DNA of 64,000 bases, taken from Streptomyces sp. TRM49041 (lineage in GTDB: Bacteria > Actinomycetota > Actinomycetes > Streptomycetales > Streptomycetaceae). Numbering within the stretch: the stretch's first letter is position 1; every line of letters begins with the position of its first letter. The notes beneath the pieces were generated by a model that made no database searches, was not told the origin of the DNA, and saw only the letters and a list, made by a program, of their open reading frames with translations. Shown in pieces: positions 1-8,540 of this stretch. The stretch is taken from the NCBI RefSeq assembly GCF_008271805.1, contig NZ_VSRY01000065.1, positions 60,567 to 124,566 on the forward strand, given 5' to 3'. The position numbers and the translations under genes are program-made.

Positions 1-1769
1 TGACGGGCGCCATGTACGGCCACTTCGGCCAGGGCTGCGTCCACAGCCGCATCAGCTTCGACCTGCGCCACGCCGACGGCCTCGCCACATACCGGACGTT
101 CATGGAGCAGGCCGCCGACCTCGTCGCCTCCTACGGTGGCTCTCTCTCCGGTGAGCACGGCGACGGCCAGCAGCGCGCCGAGCTCCTGGAGCGGCAGTAC
201 GGGCGCGAACTGGTCCAGGCCATGCGGGAGTTCAAGGCCGTCTGGGACCCGGAAGGGAAGATGAACCCGGGCAAGGTCGTCGACGCGTACCGCCTCGACG
301 AGAACCTCAGGCTCGGCACCGAGTACAACCCGCCGCGCCCGAAGACGAGATTCGCCTACCCAGAGGACGGCGGCGACTTCGCCCACGCCACGCTGCGCTG
401 CATCGGCGTGGGCAAGTGCCGGGAACCGGAGGCCCAGGGGACCATGTGTCCCAGTTTCCAGGTCACGCGGGAGGAGAAGCACACGACCCGCGGCCGGGCC
501 CGGCTGCTGGACGAGATGCTGCGCGGCGAGGTCATCACCGACGGCTGGCAGTCCCAGGAGGTCGCCGAGGCCCTGGACCTGTGCCTGGCGTGCAAGGGCT
601 GCACCAACGACTGCCCGGTGAACGTCGACATGCCCACGTACAAAGCGGAGTTCCTCCACCACCACTACCGCTCACTGCGCCGCCGGCGTCCCCGCCACGC
701 GTATGCCTTCGGATTCGTCGACCGCGCCGCCCGGGCGGCCTCCCTCGTCCCCGAGCTGGCGAACCTCGCCACACACACCCCGGGAGCGGCGCTCCTGGCG
801 AAGCTCGTCGCCGGTGTCGACCGGCACCGGACTCTGCCCAGGTTCGCGCCGATGACGCTGCAGCGGTGGTTCGCCCGGCGCGGCGGCACGGCCAACCCGT
901 ACGGCCGTCCGGTGGTGTTGTTCCCGGACACGTTCAACAACCACTTCCACACGCAGGTGGGTGTGGCCTGCGTGGAGGCCGTGGAGGCCGCCGGCTGGCA
1001 GGTCGTCATGCCGCAGGGACATGTCTGCTGCGGGCGCCCGCTGTACGACTACGGCTTCCTGGACGCGGCGGAGCACTACCTGCGGCGCGTGCTGGACGTG
1101 CTGCGCCCGCACCTGCGCGCCGGGACACCGGTGGTCGGTATGGAACCGAGCTGCCTGGCCGTCTTCAAGGACGAACTGGGCAGGCTGCTGCCCCACGACG
1201 ACGACGCCGCCCGGCTGACGCGCGGCGCCTTCCACTTCGCGGAGTTCTTCGACGCCTTCGACATCCGGCCGCCCCGGCTCGACGCCGGCGGCACCGCACT
1301 GCTGTGGGGCCACTGCCATCACCGTGCCACCGGGGGGACGGGCCCGGACCGGCGCCTCCTGGAGCGCATGGGGCTGGAGGTCGCCGACCTGAAGGGCGGG
1401 TGCTGCGGCCTGGCCGGTTCCTGGGGGTACGAACCGGGGAAGTACGGCATCTCCATGGACTGCGGGGAGCAGGCACTGCTCCCGGCGGTCCGAGGGGCGG
1501 ACCCCGGCACACTGGTCGTGGCGGACGGATTCTCCTGCAAGACCCAGATCGAGCACGCGGGCACCGGGCGGTACGCGCTGCACGTCGCGGAGGTGATGAA
1601 ACTGGCCCGCGACGGTGCCGCCCTCGACGGCTCGCTCCAGCGCATCGAGCGGGACGCGGCCCGATCACACCCCGCGCCGCCCCTGCGCGAGCGGGCGCTG
1701 CGACTGACGGCCGCCTGCGCTGCGGGAGCCGGCCTCACAGCCCTGACCCGACGCGCCCTCCGCGGCTGA
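1..1769 (+). CDS. FAD-linked oxidase / 4Fe-4S dehydrogenase, 3' part (partial)
   Basis: C-terminal part of a fused flavin/iron-sulfur 2-hydroxyacid (D-lactate or glycolate type) dehydrogenase; the frame is open to the left edge, so the true start and the FAD-binding half lie outside the window. From the first in-window Met, the end of the FAD-oxidase C-terminal domain is visible (SGEHGDG near residue 47, MNPGKVV near 84). Two cysteine clusters follow (C130, C136, C146 and C191, C194, C197, C201) that would bind two 4Fe-4S centres. Two CCG-type cysteine-rich modules come next (HVCCGRP near 340, GGCCGLAG near 465), as in GlpC/GlcF-type subunits. It probably passes electrons from the 2-hydroxyacid to the quinone pool. 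It converges on the minus-strand operon that follows and is not part of it. Confidence 0.9.
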   Translation, partial: TGAMYGHFGQGCVHSRISFDLRHADGLATYRTFMEQAADLVASYGGSLSGEHGDGQQRAELLERQYGRELVQAMREFKAVWDPEGKMNPGKVVDAYRLDENLRLGTEYNPPRPKTRFAYPEDGGDFAHATLRCIGVGKCREPEAQGTMCPSFQVTREEKHTTRGRARLLDEMLRGEVITDGWQSQEVAEALDLCLACKGCTNDCPVNVDMPTYKAEFLHHHYRSLRRRRPRHAYAFGFVDRAARAASLVPELANLATHTPGAALLAKLVAGVDRHRTLPRFAPMTLQRWFARRGGTANPYGRPVVLFPDTFNNHFHTQVGVACVEAVEAAGWQVVMPQGHVCCGRPLYDYGFLDAAEHYLRRVLDVLRPHLRAGTPVVGMEPSCLAVFKDELGRLLPHDDDAARLTRGAFHFAEFFDAFDIRPPRLDAGGTALLWGHCHHRATGGTGPDRRLLERMGLEVADLKGGCCGLAGSWGYEPGKYGISMDCGEQALLPAVRGADPGTLVVADGFSCKTQIEHAGTGRYALHVAEVMKLARDGAALDGSLQRIERDAARSHPAPPLRERALRLTAACAAGAGLTALTRRALRG

Positions 1770-1832
1770 GGATCAGCTCCCGGTCGGCCGGTCAGCCGGT
1801 CCCGGGCTCGCCGCACGCCCGTCCGCCGCCGG

Positions 1833-2084
1833 TCAGCGCGGGCGTACGCCGGCCTCGAGCTGCTGCGCGGACCGGGCCAGGCCGTCCGCCGCCGTGGCAC
1901 AGCGGTCGGCCAGGGCATCGATCAGCCACCGGAACGCCTCGGCCTGCGGGCCCTTCCAGTCGAGCGCGACGGCACCGGCCCGCAGACGCCCCGCGTGCTC
2001 CCGCAGAGTGGCGGAGTGCGCGCGCAGGCTCTCCGCCGGCGCGTTCCGCCGCTGCTCCGCACGCGGCGGGGGAATGGTGCTCAC
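1833..2084 (-). CDS. WXG100-like small protein
   Basis: An 83-residue protein, mostly helical by composition, with a W-K-G turn (residues 43-45, context DWKGPQAEAF) between two predicted helices. This is the layout of WXG100/ESAT-6 substrates of type VII secretion, although it is shorter than the usual ~100 residues. The GTG start overlaps the TGA stop of the upstream haem dioxygenase (GTGA), so translation is almost certainly coupled to that gene. It is the last gene of the operon. No type VII secretion machinery is visible in the window. Family assignment rests on the WXG turn, length and helicity only; a structural partner for the dioxygenase is an alternative role. Confidence 0.65.
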   Translation of the reverse strand: MSTIPPPRAEQRRNAPAESLRAHSATLREHAGRLRAGAVALDWKGPQAEAFRWLIDALADRCATAADGLARSAQQLEAGVRPR

Positions 2085-4012
2085 AGGCTCCTCCAGGGGG
2101 CGAAGGCGTTGGTCACGCCGTCCAGGGCCGGGGCCAGTTCGGGGTGGTGCCGCAGCAGTACGGAGACCATGGTGTTCCGGTCCACCCACTCCAGGCCCTC
2201 CGCCGTGTAGATCTCGGGCCGGTAGTCGGTGGTGAAGAACCGGTCGCTCTTCAGACGCCGGCTCGCCATCAGGACGAAGATACGGAACAGGGAGTCGCTG
2301 AAACCGAAGCCGGCCGGCCGCGGCTCGACGAGATTCCCGACGAGCGTGTCGACCCGGTCGAGCCTCCCCTCGTACAGCTCCCTCAGCAGTGGCGTGTCGG
2401 CCGGGTGCCCGCCGGTCAGTTCCTCGAAGGAGGTGACCGGGCGCTTGCGCAGCATCTGCCGGTAGGCGTTGTACCGGGGGATGCCCCGCTCGCGGTCGCG
2501 CAGGATGTCCACCGTGCCCAGGTCGATGTGCTCGCCGGTGAGCCGGGACAGGTTGCGCAGGGCGTCGGGGTGGTTGTGCAGCACGAGGGCGCCGGGATGG
2601 GCGGTTCCGAAGCTGTACAGGAGGTCGCTCATCCCGTACGTGTCGACGGCCTTGCGGGTCGTCGCGCCCTGCATGTCGTCGAAGCCGATCGTCTCGACCG
2701 CCGAGCCCGCACGGTGGTCCCGGACGGTCAACTCGTCGGGGATCAGCGGGTGCAGCCGGTACGCGGAGACGAACTCCTCCGTCATCGAGAACGGCGCCGC
2801 GTGGTGATCGGTCGGGGAGCCGAGGATGCCGCTGAGCATCTCGCCCCTGCCCACTCGCCCGTAGGTCCGCCGGACCCAACGCGGAAGCACTCCGTACCAG
2901 TTGGCGTCCATGGCGTGCTTGAGGACCGGCGTGTCGAGGATGCCGGGCGTCCACTCCACAGTGTGGATCTTGGCCATGAGCGCGGTGTTGACCAGCCGGG
3001 CGGTGTGGAAGAGCCGCTCGTCGTCCCAGGTCGGACGGTGGCCGCGCAGATAGTCGCAGATCGCGTTGTGCTCCTTGGCGAAGAGCGTGTGCAGCAGCGA
3101 CAGGCCCGCCCAGTAGTCGCTGTTCATGCCCGTCCGGTCCAGGCAGGACATGCCGGGCCGGGGATCGGCGGGCAGCCGGCCGTCCTCGACGATGAGCCGC
3201 CCGTGCTCCCCCGTGCGCAGCGAGCGGCAGCGTTCCTCGTCGGAGCCGTAGATCTGCGAGCCGTCCCACCAGTGCGTGACGGTGTTCTCGTACGTCGGCG
3301 GCGCGCCCGGGGCGGTGTGGGCGACCGGGTCGGGGCGGGTGCGGTGGACGCGCATCGGGCACGTGCCACCCCGCTCGGCCCAGTCGTCGTCCTCGGCGAG
3401 CGGGACGGTGAAGGGCTCGGCCTCCTCGTTGTCCCCGTGGTTCGCCCAGCCGTGGTTCTCGAACTGGATCCAGGCCGCCGCCAGCAGGTTGAGCGAGGGG
3501 GCGGGTACGAAGCCCTTGCGGGCCAGCAGCTGCCTGCTGATCTCGCGTGGGCTGGGCGACATCAGCTTGTCGTCGGGGTCCGGGAAGACCAGGTGCAGCG
3601 GGGCGTTGCGGTCGAGCCGGGTACCCACCCTGCCCATGTCCTCGTCGTACGGGTCGTAGCCCGAGCCGTCGTACGAGCGGTAGGGCGCGAGGGAGGCGGT
3701 CCTGCGGCGACGGCGCTCGCCGCCCGCGCCGTACGTGTCGTACAGGTTCTCGCGGCGCAGGTCGTCGCGGAGCACCCGGAGGTTCAGGAGCCCGAGGGGG
3801 AGCGGGAGCTCATGCCACTCGCGGGTCCGGTTGATACGGGCGAACGCGGCCGATCCGAGGCGTTCGAGGAGGCCGGGAGGGCTTTGGTGCGACATGCCCC
3901 GGGCGGGGTCGGCGGCCCGCTGCGCGGGGATGTCCCGCACCCCCGGCGCCGGCTCGGTCCCCTCCTTCTCCTCCGGGTCCGTGTTCCGCTCGGTGGGGGT
4001 GGTGTCGGTCAT
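2081..4012 (-). CDS. Haem-dependent fatty-acid dioxygenase (animal peroxidase / COX / alpha-dioxygenase superfamily)
   Basis: A 643-residue cytoplasmic haem protein of the cyclooxygenase/alpha-dioxygenase class. Visible landmarks are a distal-His segment (WIQFENH, H187), a superfamily block around 305-318 (LLHTLFAKEHN), TVEWTP (351-356) and the proximal segment AYRLHPLIPD. In the last, Y418 and H421 keep the Tyr-x-x-His spacing that in COX and plant alpha-DOX supplies the catalytic tyrosyl radical and the haem ligand. This points to C-H abstraction and O2 insertion on a fatty acid rather than simple peroxidase chemistry. There is no signal peptide or membrane-binding EGF module. It is fifth in the operon, 10 bases after the lipase gene, and overlaps the WXG gene. 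Substrate and regiochemistry (alpha or internal carbon) are inferred. Confidence 0.85.
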   Translation of the reverse strand: MTDTTPTERNTDPEEKEGTEPAPGVRDIPAQRAADPARGMSHQSPPGLLERLGSAAFARINRTREWHELPLPLGLLNLRVLRDDLRRENLYDTYGAGGERRRRRTASLAPYRSYDGSGYDPYDEDMGRVGTRLDRNAPLHLVFPDPDDKLMSPSPREISRQLLARKGFVPAPSLNLLAAAWIQFENHGWANHGDNEEAEPFTVPLAEDDDWAERGGTCPMRVHRTRPDPVAHTAPGAPPTYENTVTHWWDGSQIYGSDEERCRSLRTGEHGRLIVEDGRLPADPRPGMSCLDRTGMNSDYWAGLSLLHTLFAKEHNAICDYLRGHRPTWDDERLFHTARLVNTALMAKIHTVEWTPGILDTPVLKHAMDANWYGVLPRWVRRTYGRVGRGEMLSGILGSPTDHHAAPFSMTEEFVSAYRLHPLIPDELTVRDHRAGSAVETIGFDDMQGATTRKAVDTYGMSDLLYSFGTAHPGALVLHNHPDALRNLSRLTGEHIDLGTVDILRDRERGIPRYNAYRQMLRKRPVTSFEELTGGHPADTPLLRELYEGRLDRVDTLVGNLVEPRPAGFGFSDSLFRIFVLMASRRLKSDRFFTTDYRPEIYTAEGLEWVDRNTMVSVLLRHHPELAPALDGVTNAFAPWRSL

Positions 4013-4022
4013 GGTGTTCTCC

Positions 4023-5378
4023 TCAGCGGTCGTAGAGCCTGAAGCAGCGGGAGGCGGTCACCCGGCCCCGGAAGGGCGCGAGTTCCGCGTCCACGTGCGC
4101 GCTCGCCGCGGGCACATCGTGCTCGAGGTTGTGCGCGTACCGCTCGGCGGCGTGGCACAGCGGGAAGGCGTGGGTGTCGTCGGTCCAGGTGAACTCGGTA
4201 AACTGGTCCGGGAGCGCGTACGGCGAGACCGAGGAGCGGCCCTCGAGGCTGGGCACCACATCGTGTTCGTTGACGAGCGAGCACACGGTGGTACGCGGGT
4301 CCGCCGGACGCTTGCCGTCGATGGGGGAGCCGATCGCGATGACCCGCGTGACCTGGTAGATCTCGCAGAAGTCCCGGTCCGCGGCCAGGTTCATGGCGGT
4401 GATCCCGCCCAGGCTGTGGCCCACCAGCGCCAGCTCCGAGCCCGAGGGGACCATCTGGCGCAGCGCCTTGGAGACCGCCCTGGAGTACGGTGTGGCGGGC
4501 CTCGCCACGGCGTGGACGGCGCCCAGCAGGTCCTGTGGGCTCTCTCCGCGCACTCCGGCCATACCGGCCAGCTGGACGACGTACCGCCGTACCCCGTCGG
4601 GGCCCACCACCTCCTGGACCAGCAGCGTGCCGCCGGTGCCCACCATGCCGATGTTGCGTACGTACCCGGCGATCGTGCCGGAGGTGTCGAGGCGTTCGGT
4701 GAGGCCGGGGTCGGGGACGAGCGGTTCGGCGCGGCCGGGGCCGCGGTCGAGAAAGGCCCAGACCCGGGCGCCGATGCCCAGGATCGGTTCGGCGCCGGTC
4801 AGGGTGCGGCCGGTGGCCACCTCCCAGCCCGCTCCGTCGTTGAGGGGGTTCTCGTCGGTGAGCGCGTTCCACGCCAGGATGTCGGCGAAGGACGGGGCGA
4901 GGAGGGCGAAGGCGCGCTCGGCACCCTTGTTGCCGAGGATGGACCGGAAGACCCCGACCGCCTCCCGCTGGCGGTCCTCCTCGACGGCCCTGAGCACCCG
5001 GGCGGTGTCGGGGTCGCCGAGCAGCTCGGGGTGGGTGACGGCGGCGGCCCGGATGCGGGCTTTGAGGCCCGTCACGGCCAAGGTGACCGCGAGGCTCTCC
5101 CGGCTGGTGAACACCCCGGCGAGCCGGCCGATCCGCGCGAGACCGCGGCCTCGTGGGGCCCAGCCCAGACCGCTGCGGTCGGTGATAGTCCGCAGCAGGG
5201 TCAGCCGGGCGGCCATCGGCAGCCGGGTGCCGAGGGCGAGTTCGGACGCGTACCGGGCGGCTTCGCCCACGTCGTGCGCCGCGTCGGCGAGCAGACGGCA
5301 CATGTGGTGCAGGGAGGAGATCTCCGGTTCTTGCCCGGTGGCGGCGGCGGTCATGGCGTCGGACTTGGCATCGGTCAT
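4023..5378 (-). CDS. Lipase-family alpha/beta hydrolase (GHSLGG nucleophile)
   Basis: Class-3-lipase-like hydrolase of 451 residues. A long N-terminal helical region precedes the hydrolase core. The nucleophile elbow GHSLGG supplies the Ser, a downstream NEHDVVP segment supplies a plausible Asp (the D-x-V-P pattern of class 3 lipases), and a His lies in the final 70 residues (HAFPLCH or YAHNLEH). It has no signal peptide, so it is likely intracellular or periplasm-independent. The ATG at 5378 is chosen because GGAG sits five bases upstream; the frame stays open further up, but through tandem repeats. In the operon it would release free fatty acid for the dioxygenase encoded directly downstream. 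Confidence 0.8.
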   Translation of the reverse strand: MTDAKSDAMTAAATGQEPEISSLHHMCRLLADAAHDVGEAARYASELALGTRLPMAARLTLLRTITDRSGLGWAPRGRGLARIGRLAGVFTSRESLAVTLAVTGLKARIRAAAVTHPELLGDPDTARVLRAVEEDRQREAVGVFRSILGNKGAERAFALLAPSFADILAWNALTDENPLNDGAGWEVATGRTLTGAEPILGIGARVWAFLDRGPGRAEPLVPDPGLTERLDTSGTIAGYVRNIGMVGTGGTLLVQEVVGPDGVRRYVVQLAGMAGVRGESPQDLLGAVHAVARPATPYSRAVSKALRQMVPSGSELALVGHSLGGITAMNLAADRDFCEIYQVTRVIAIGSPIDGKRPADPRTTVCSLVNEHDVVPSLEGRSSVSPYALPDQFTEFTWTDDTHAFPLCHAAERYAHNLEHDVPAASAHVDAELAPFRGRVTASRCFRLYDR

Positions 5379-5426
5379 GCGGGCTCCGGGCATACGGGGA
5401 CGGGGTGCGGAGAGGAGGAACAGGGG

Positions 5427-5470
5427 GCTGGGAGCTGGGAGCTGGGAGCTGGGATGCGGGGATGCGGGGA
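5427..5470. repeat. Tandem 7-bp and 8-bp repeats between P450 and lipase genes
   Basis: Four perfect copies of GCTGGGA (5427-5454) run directly into two copies of TGCGGGGA (5455-5470). They lie in the 162-base gap between the P450 stop and the chosen lipase start. Slippage here would alter the leader length, and the lipase N-terminus if an upstream start is used. Confidence 0.85.
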
Positions 5471-5540
5471 TATGGCGACGCGGTGACATGGAGCGGGTGG
5501 CGCGGGTGCCGCCGGGGCGCCCGCACCCCGCCCGCCCGGT

Positions 5541-7010
5541 TCAGCGGCCGGTGAGGGTGAGTCGGATGCCCGCCGAGGGGAGAATGCCGGGCAGCGGGCC
5601 GGCGGGGTCGAGGACCGGACGGCCACCCGTCACCCGATTGCCCCGCAGAACCGCCGCGGTCAGCTCGGCCGCCATCAGGAGCCCCAGGTGCTCACCGGGA
5701 CAGCGCCCGCCGCCGTGGCTGAAGGGCGCCAGCCGGGTGTCCCGCGCCGCGCCGGGCCGCAGCCAGCGACCGGGCGCGAACTGGTGGGCCGCCGGGACGT
5801 GTTCGGGATCCCGCTGATGGAACAGGACGGGTACCAGCACGGCTGTGCCCGCCGGATAGTGCACCCCGCGCCACACGGTCTCGGCGCGGGTGACCCGTAC
5901 CAGGTCCGGCACGATCGGGTAGAGCCGCAGTGCCTCCTGTACGCAGGCCCGCAGCCGGGGCAGTTCCGCGTGCCCGGAGTCCTCGGAGTCCTCGGAGTCC
6001 TCGGAGTCCCCGGAGTCCTCGGAGTCCTCGGAGTCCCCGGAGTTACCGGCGCGCCCGGAGTCCCCGGCGTCCGCCTCGGCCAGGGCCGCCTCCTGCTCGG
6101 CCGGATGCGCGGCGAGCAGCAGCAGCGTACGGGCCACCGTCGGGCCGACCGTGTCGAGCGCGAGCAGCCAGTGGTGGGCCTGGCCGACCGCGTCCAGAGC
6201 GGCGGCGTCGGGGCCCGCGGCGGCCGGGTGGCTGCGGGCGAGCGCGGCCAGGGTGTGCGGCTCGGCTTGGGCGGCGTACTCCTCGACGCGCGCCGCGGCC
6301 CTCGCGTACAGCGCCTCGGCGGCCGCGGCCCGCCCCTGGCGCATCCGCATCCAGTTCGCCTCCTCGCGGAGCGCGAGCAGCCACCCGGCGAGTTCCTCGT
6401 CGCCCGAGGCCGCCTCGCCGAGCACCATCCGGCGCCCGATCCGGGACACCGCGTGGCGCAGCCGGGGCAGGTCCAGCTCGCCGCCGCGGACGAGGGCGGA
6501 CACCTCCTCGGCGATCAGGGACCGGAACTCCCGGCACGAGGGGTGCACCGGCCGGCCGGCGGCGAGCACGTCGTCGTTGACCCGTCGGCGTTCCTCGCGC
6601 AGATCGCCGTGGGAGCAGATGACGCCCGTGGGCTCGACCAGGGACAGCCCCTTGTGCTTGTCGGGCGCGTCCATGGCCAGGGTGCGCACCGGCAGCTCGT
6701 AGAACCGCCGGATGTCGCGCTGGTCCAGCAGGACCAGCAGCCGACCGGACAGACCGCGCACCTCCACCGGCGCCCCGCCGTGCCGGGCGCGCAGGGCCCG
6801 CAGGGTCGCGGCCGACCAGCTCTGCTGGCCGAGGGCGGAGTACGCCGCCACGATCCTGGTCCGCAGGTGGAAGGCCCCGCGGACGAAGGCGGGGAGCGTG
6901 TGAGTGGCGGCGAAGCGGACGGTCTCGGCGCGTCCCGCACGCGCGGGACGGGGCACAGGGAGGGAGGGCGCCGCCGTCGTGGCGTCGCTCCTGCCTGTCA
7001 TGTCCGTCAT
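5541..7010 (-). CDS. Cytochrome P450 with in-frame acidic tandem repeat
   Basis: A 489-residue P450. The haem-binding loop is SHGGGRCPGEH, the K-helix ExxR is EALR, and the I-helix keeps an Asp-Thr pair (ALDTVG) but lacks the usual Ala-Gly before it. Between the I and K helices sits a low-complexity D-S-E/D-S-G stretch of about 24 residues encoded by nine-base tandem repeats, which is unusual in a P450. The ATG overlaps the TGA of the upstream flavin oxidase gene (ATGA), so it is coupled. No ferredoxin gene is present in the operon. Likely role is oxidation, or hydroperoxide reduction/rearrangement, of the lipid product made by the neighbouring dioxygenase (inference). Confidence 0.88.
   Translation of the reverse strand: MTDMTGRSDATTAAPSLPVPRPARAGRAETVRFAATHTLPAFVRGAFHLRTRIVAAYSALGQQSWSAATLRALRARHGGAPVEVRGLSGRLLVLLDQRDIRRFYELPVRTLAMDAPDKHKGLSLVEPTGVICSHGDLREERRRVNDDVLAAGRPVHPSCREFRSLIAEEVSALVRGGELDLPRLRHAVSRIGRRMVLGEAASGDEELAGWLLALREEANWMRMRQGRAAAAEALYARAAARVEEYAAQAEPHTLAALARSHPAAAGPDAAALDAVGQAHHWLLALDTVGPTVARTLLLLAAHPAEQEAALAEADAGDSGRAGNSGDSEDSEDSGDSEDSEDSEDSGHAELPRLRACVQEALRLYPIVPDLVRVTRAETVWRGVHYPAGTAVLVPVLFHQRDPEHVPAAHQFAPGRWLRPGAARDTRLAPFSHGGGRCPGEHLGLLMAAELTAAVLRGNRVTGGRPVLDPAGPLPGILPSAGIRLTLTGR
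5975..6046. repeat. Eight 9-bp tandem repeats inside the P450 gene
   Basis: Eight head-to-tail units of CGGAGTCCT and one- or two-base variants encode repeated (E/G)-D-S on the minus strand. The unit is a multiple of three, so copy-number change keeps the frame and only varies the length of an acidic loop between the I and K helices. Confidence 0.9.
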
Positions 7011-8428
7011 ACCTCCACGACCTTGCCGGGGTTGAGGAGGTTCTTCGGGTCGAAGAGCCGCTTGAGTCCGCGCTGCAGCTCCAGGCCGACCGGGTCGAGC
7101 TCGCGCGTCAGCCAGTCGCGCTTGAGGGTGCCGATGCCGTGCTCGCCGGTGCTGGTGCCGCCGAGAGCCAGGCCCGCGGCCATGATGTCGTCGTACGCGG
7201 TCCGCGCACGGCGGAGCTCGTCCGCGTCCGACTCGTCGAAGACGACGGTCGGGTGGAGGTTGCCGTCCCCCGCGTGACCGAGGGTGAAGATCCGCAACCG
7301 GTGCCGCAGGGCGATGTCCTCGATGGTGCCCATGAACTTGGCCAGTTCGGAGCGCGGCACCGCCACGTCCTCGATGAAGGCGGTCGGCCTGCCGCCGAGC
7401 GTGGCCGCGAAGGCCCCGATGGCCGGGGTGACCAGCCGCCGGGCCTCGATGACCTGCCGGGACTCCTCGGGCGTGGTGGCGGTGACCACGTTCTGCGCGC
7501 CGCTCTGTTTGCACAGCATCTCCATCGCCGTCAGTTCGCGGCCGGGGCCGACGTGGCTGTCGCTGTCGCTCTCGACGATGAGGGTGGCGGCGGCGTCCGC
7601 GGCCAGCATCGAGTGGCCGCGGTCGGCGACCGCCTGGGAGGTGGCCCGGTCGAGGAGTTCGAGGGCGGAGGGCACGAGGCCGGCCGCGGTGATCGCGGCG
7701 ACGGCGTCCCCGGCCGCCGTCAGGCTCGGGAACTGGGCGAGCAGGGAGAGCGCGGGCGACCGGACCGGCCGGAGCGAGAGCGTCGCGCCGACGACGACGG
7801 CGAGAGTGCCCTCGGAACCGACGAGGAGACGGGTCAGGTCGTAGCCGGCGACGCCCTTGGCGGTGTCGCGTCCGGTGCGCATCCGCCGCCCGTCGGGGAG
7901 CACGACGTCCAGGCCGCGGACGTAGTCGGCGGTGACGCCGTACTTGACACAGCAGATGCCGCCCGCGCCGGTGGCGATGTTCCCGCCGATCGTGCAGCTC
8001 TCCCAGGAGGCCGGGTCCGGCGGGTAGGTGAGGCCGTGTTCGGCGACCGCGTCGTTCAGGTGCTTGGTGACGACGCCCGGCTCGCAGCGTACGAGCCGGT
8101 TGGCCGGGTCGATCTCGAGGACGCGGTTCATCCGGGCGGTGCTCAGCACGACGCACCCGTCGATCGCGTTCGCGGCGCCCGCCAGGCCGGTGCGGGCGCC
8201 CTGCGGGACGACGGGGACGCCGAGTTCGTACGCGGTGCGCATGACGTGCTGGACCTGCTCGGCGCTGCGGGGGAGGGCGACGACGGCCGGGGTGCCCGCC
8301 TCGGAGAAGGGCGCCGCGTCGCGGGAGTGGGCGGCGAGGATCTCGGGGTCGGTGTGCAGGACGTCCGCGTCGGACGGGTCGGCGAGGACGGCGCGCAGGC
8401 GGGACAGGAGGGGGGTGTCGGGGGACAT
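7007..8428 (-). CDS. FAD-linked 2-hydroxyacid oxidase (GlcD / D-lactate dehydrogenase family)
   Basis: A 473-residue flavoprotein with an N-terminal PCMH-type FAD-binding domain (VVPQGARTGLAGAAN near 70; IGGNIATGAGG near 135; LVGSEGTLAVV near 205). The C-terminal FAD-oxidase domain carries HAGDGNLHP, STGEHGIGTLKRDWL and a closing LLNPGKV. The family oxidises D-2-hydroxyacids to 2-oxoacids. The start at 8428 has GGAAGG six bases upstream. It has no Fe-S half, unlike the oxidase at the left edge of the window. Lying between a 2-oxoacid decarboxylase and a lipid dioxygenase, it would fit oxidation of a 2-hydroxy fatty acid to the 2-oxo acid (inference from context). Confidence 0.9.
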   Translation of the reverse strand: MSPDTPLLSRLRAVLADPSDADVLHTDPEILAAHSRDAAPFSEAGTPAVVALPRSAEQVQHVMRTAYELGVPVVPQGARTGLAGAANAIDGCVVLSTARMNRVLEIDPANRLVRCEPGVVTKHLNDAVAEHGLTYPPDPASWESCTIGGNIATGAGGICCVKYGVTADYVRGLDVVLPDGRRMRTGRDTAKGVAGYDLTRLLVGSEGTLAVVVGATLSLRPVRSPALSLLAQFPSLTAAGDAVAAITAAGLVPSALELLDRATSQAVADRGHSMLAADAAATLIVESDSDSHVGPGRELTAMEMLCKQSGAQNVVTATTPEESRQVIEARRLVTPAIGAFAATLGGRPTAFIEDVAVPRSELAKFMGTIEDIALRHRLRIFTLGHAGDGNLHPTVVFDESDADELRRARTAYDDIMAAGLALGGTSTGEHGIGTLKRDWLTRELDPVGLELQRGLKRLFDPKNLLNPGKVVEV

Positions 8429-8473
8429 ACCGGCCTTCCGGAGGTCGTGGCGGCGGCTGGCCGCGGGCTTCGG

Positions 8474-8540
8474 GGAGTCGGGCGCTTCAGGGAGTCGGAC
8501 GCTTCAGGAAGCGGATGCTTCCGCGAGTCGGACCCTTCAG
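8474..8540. repeat. Three 17-bp direct repeats plus small inverted repeat
   Basis: Near-identical units (GGAGTCGG-R-CGCTTCAG type) occur at 8474-8490, 8491-8507 and 8524-8540. Between the second and third lies GGAAGC-GGAT-GCTTCC (8507-8522). They fill the 108-base gap between the decarboxylase and oxidase genes, and the third copy includes the decarboxylase stop codon. A role in mRNA folding is possible; nothing proves it. Confidence 0.75.

Noticed and set aside
416..4042. Plus-strand open frame of 1208 codons opposite the haem dioxygenase and oxidase genes
   Set aside because: It lies antisense to or out of frame with clear enzymes, is Arg/Pro/Gly-rich and has no domain; it is a GC-bias shadow.
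5427..6046. CRISPR-like repeats near the P450
   Set aside because: The repeats are 7-9 bases without spacers; they are microsatellites.
5541..8156. Possible long fusion upstream of the P450
   Set aside because: The added N-terminal part is Arg/Pro-rich and out of frame with the flavin oxidase; the ATGA overlap at 7010 gives a normal P450 start.
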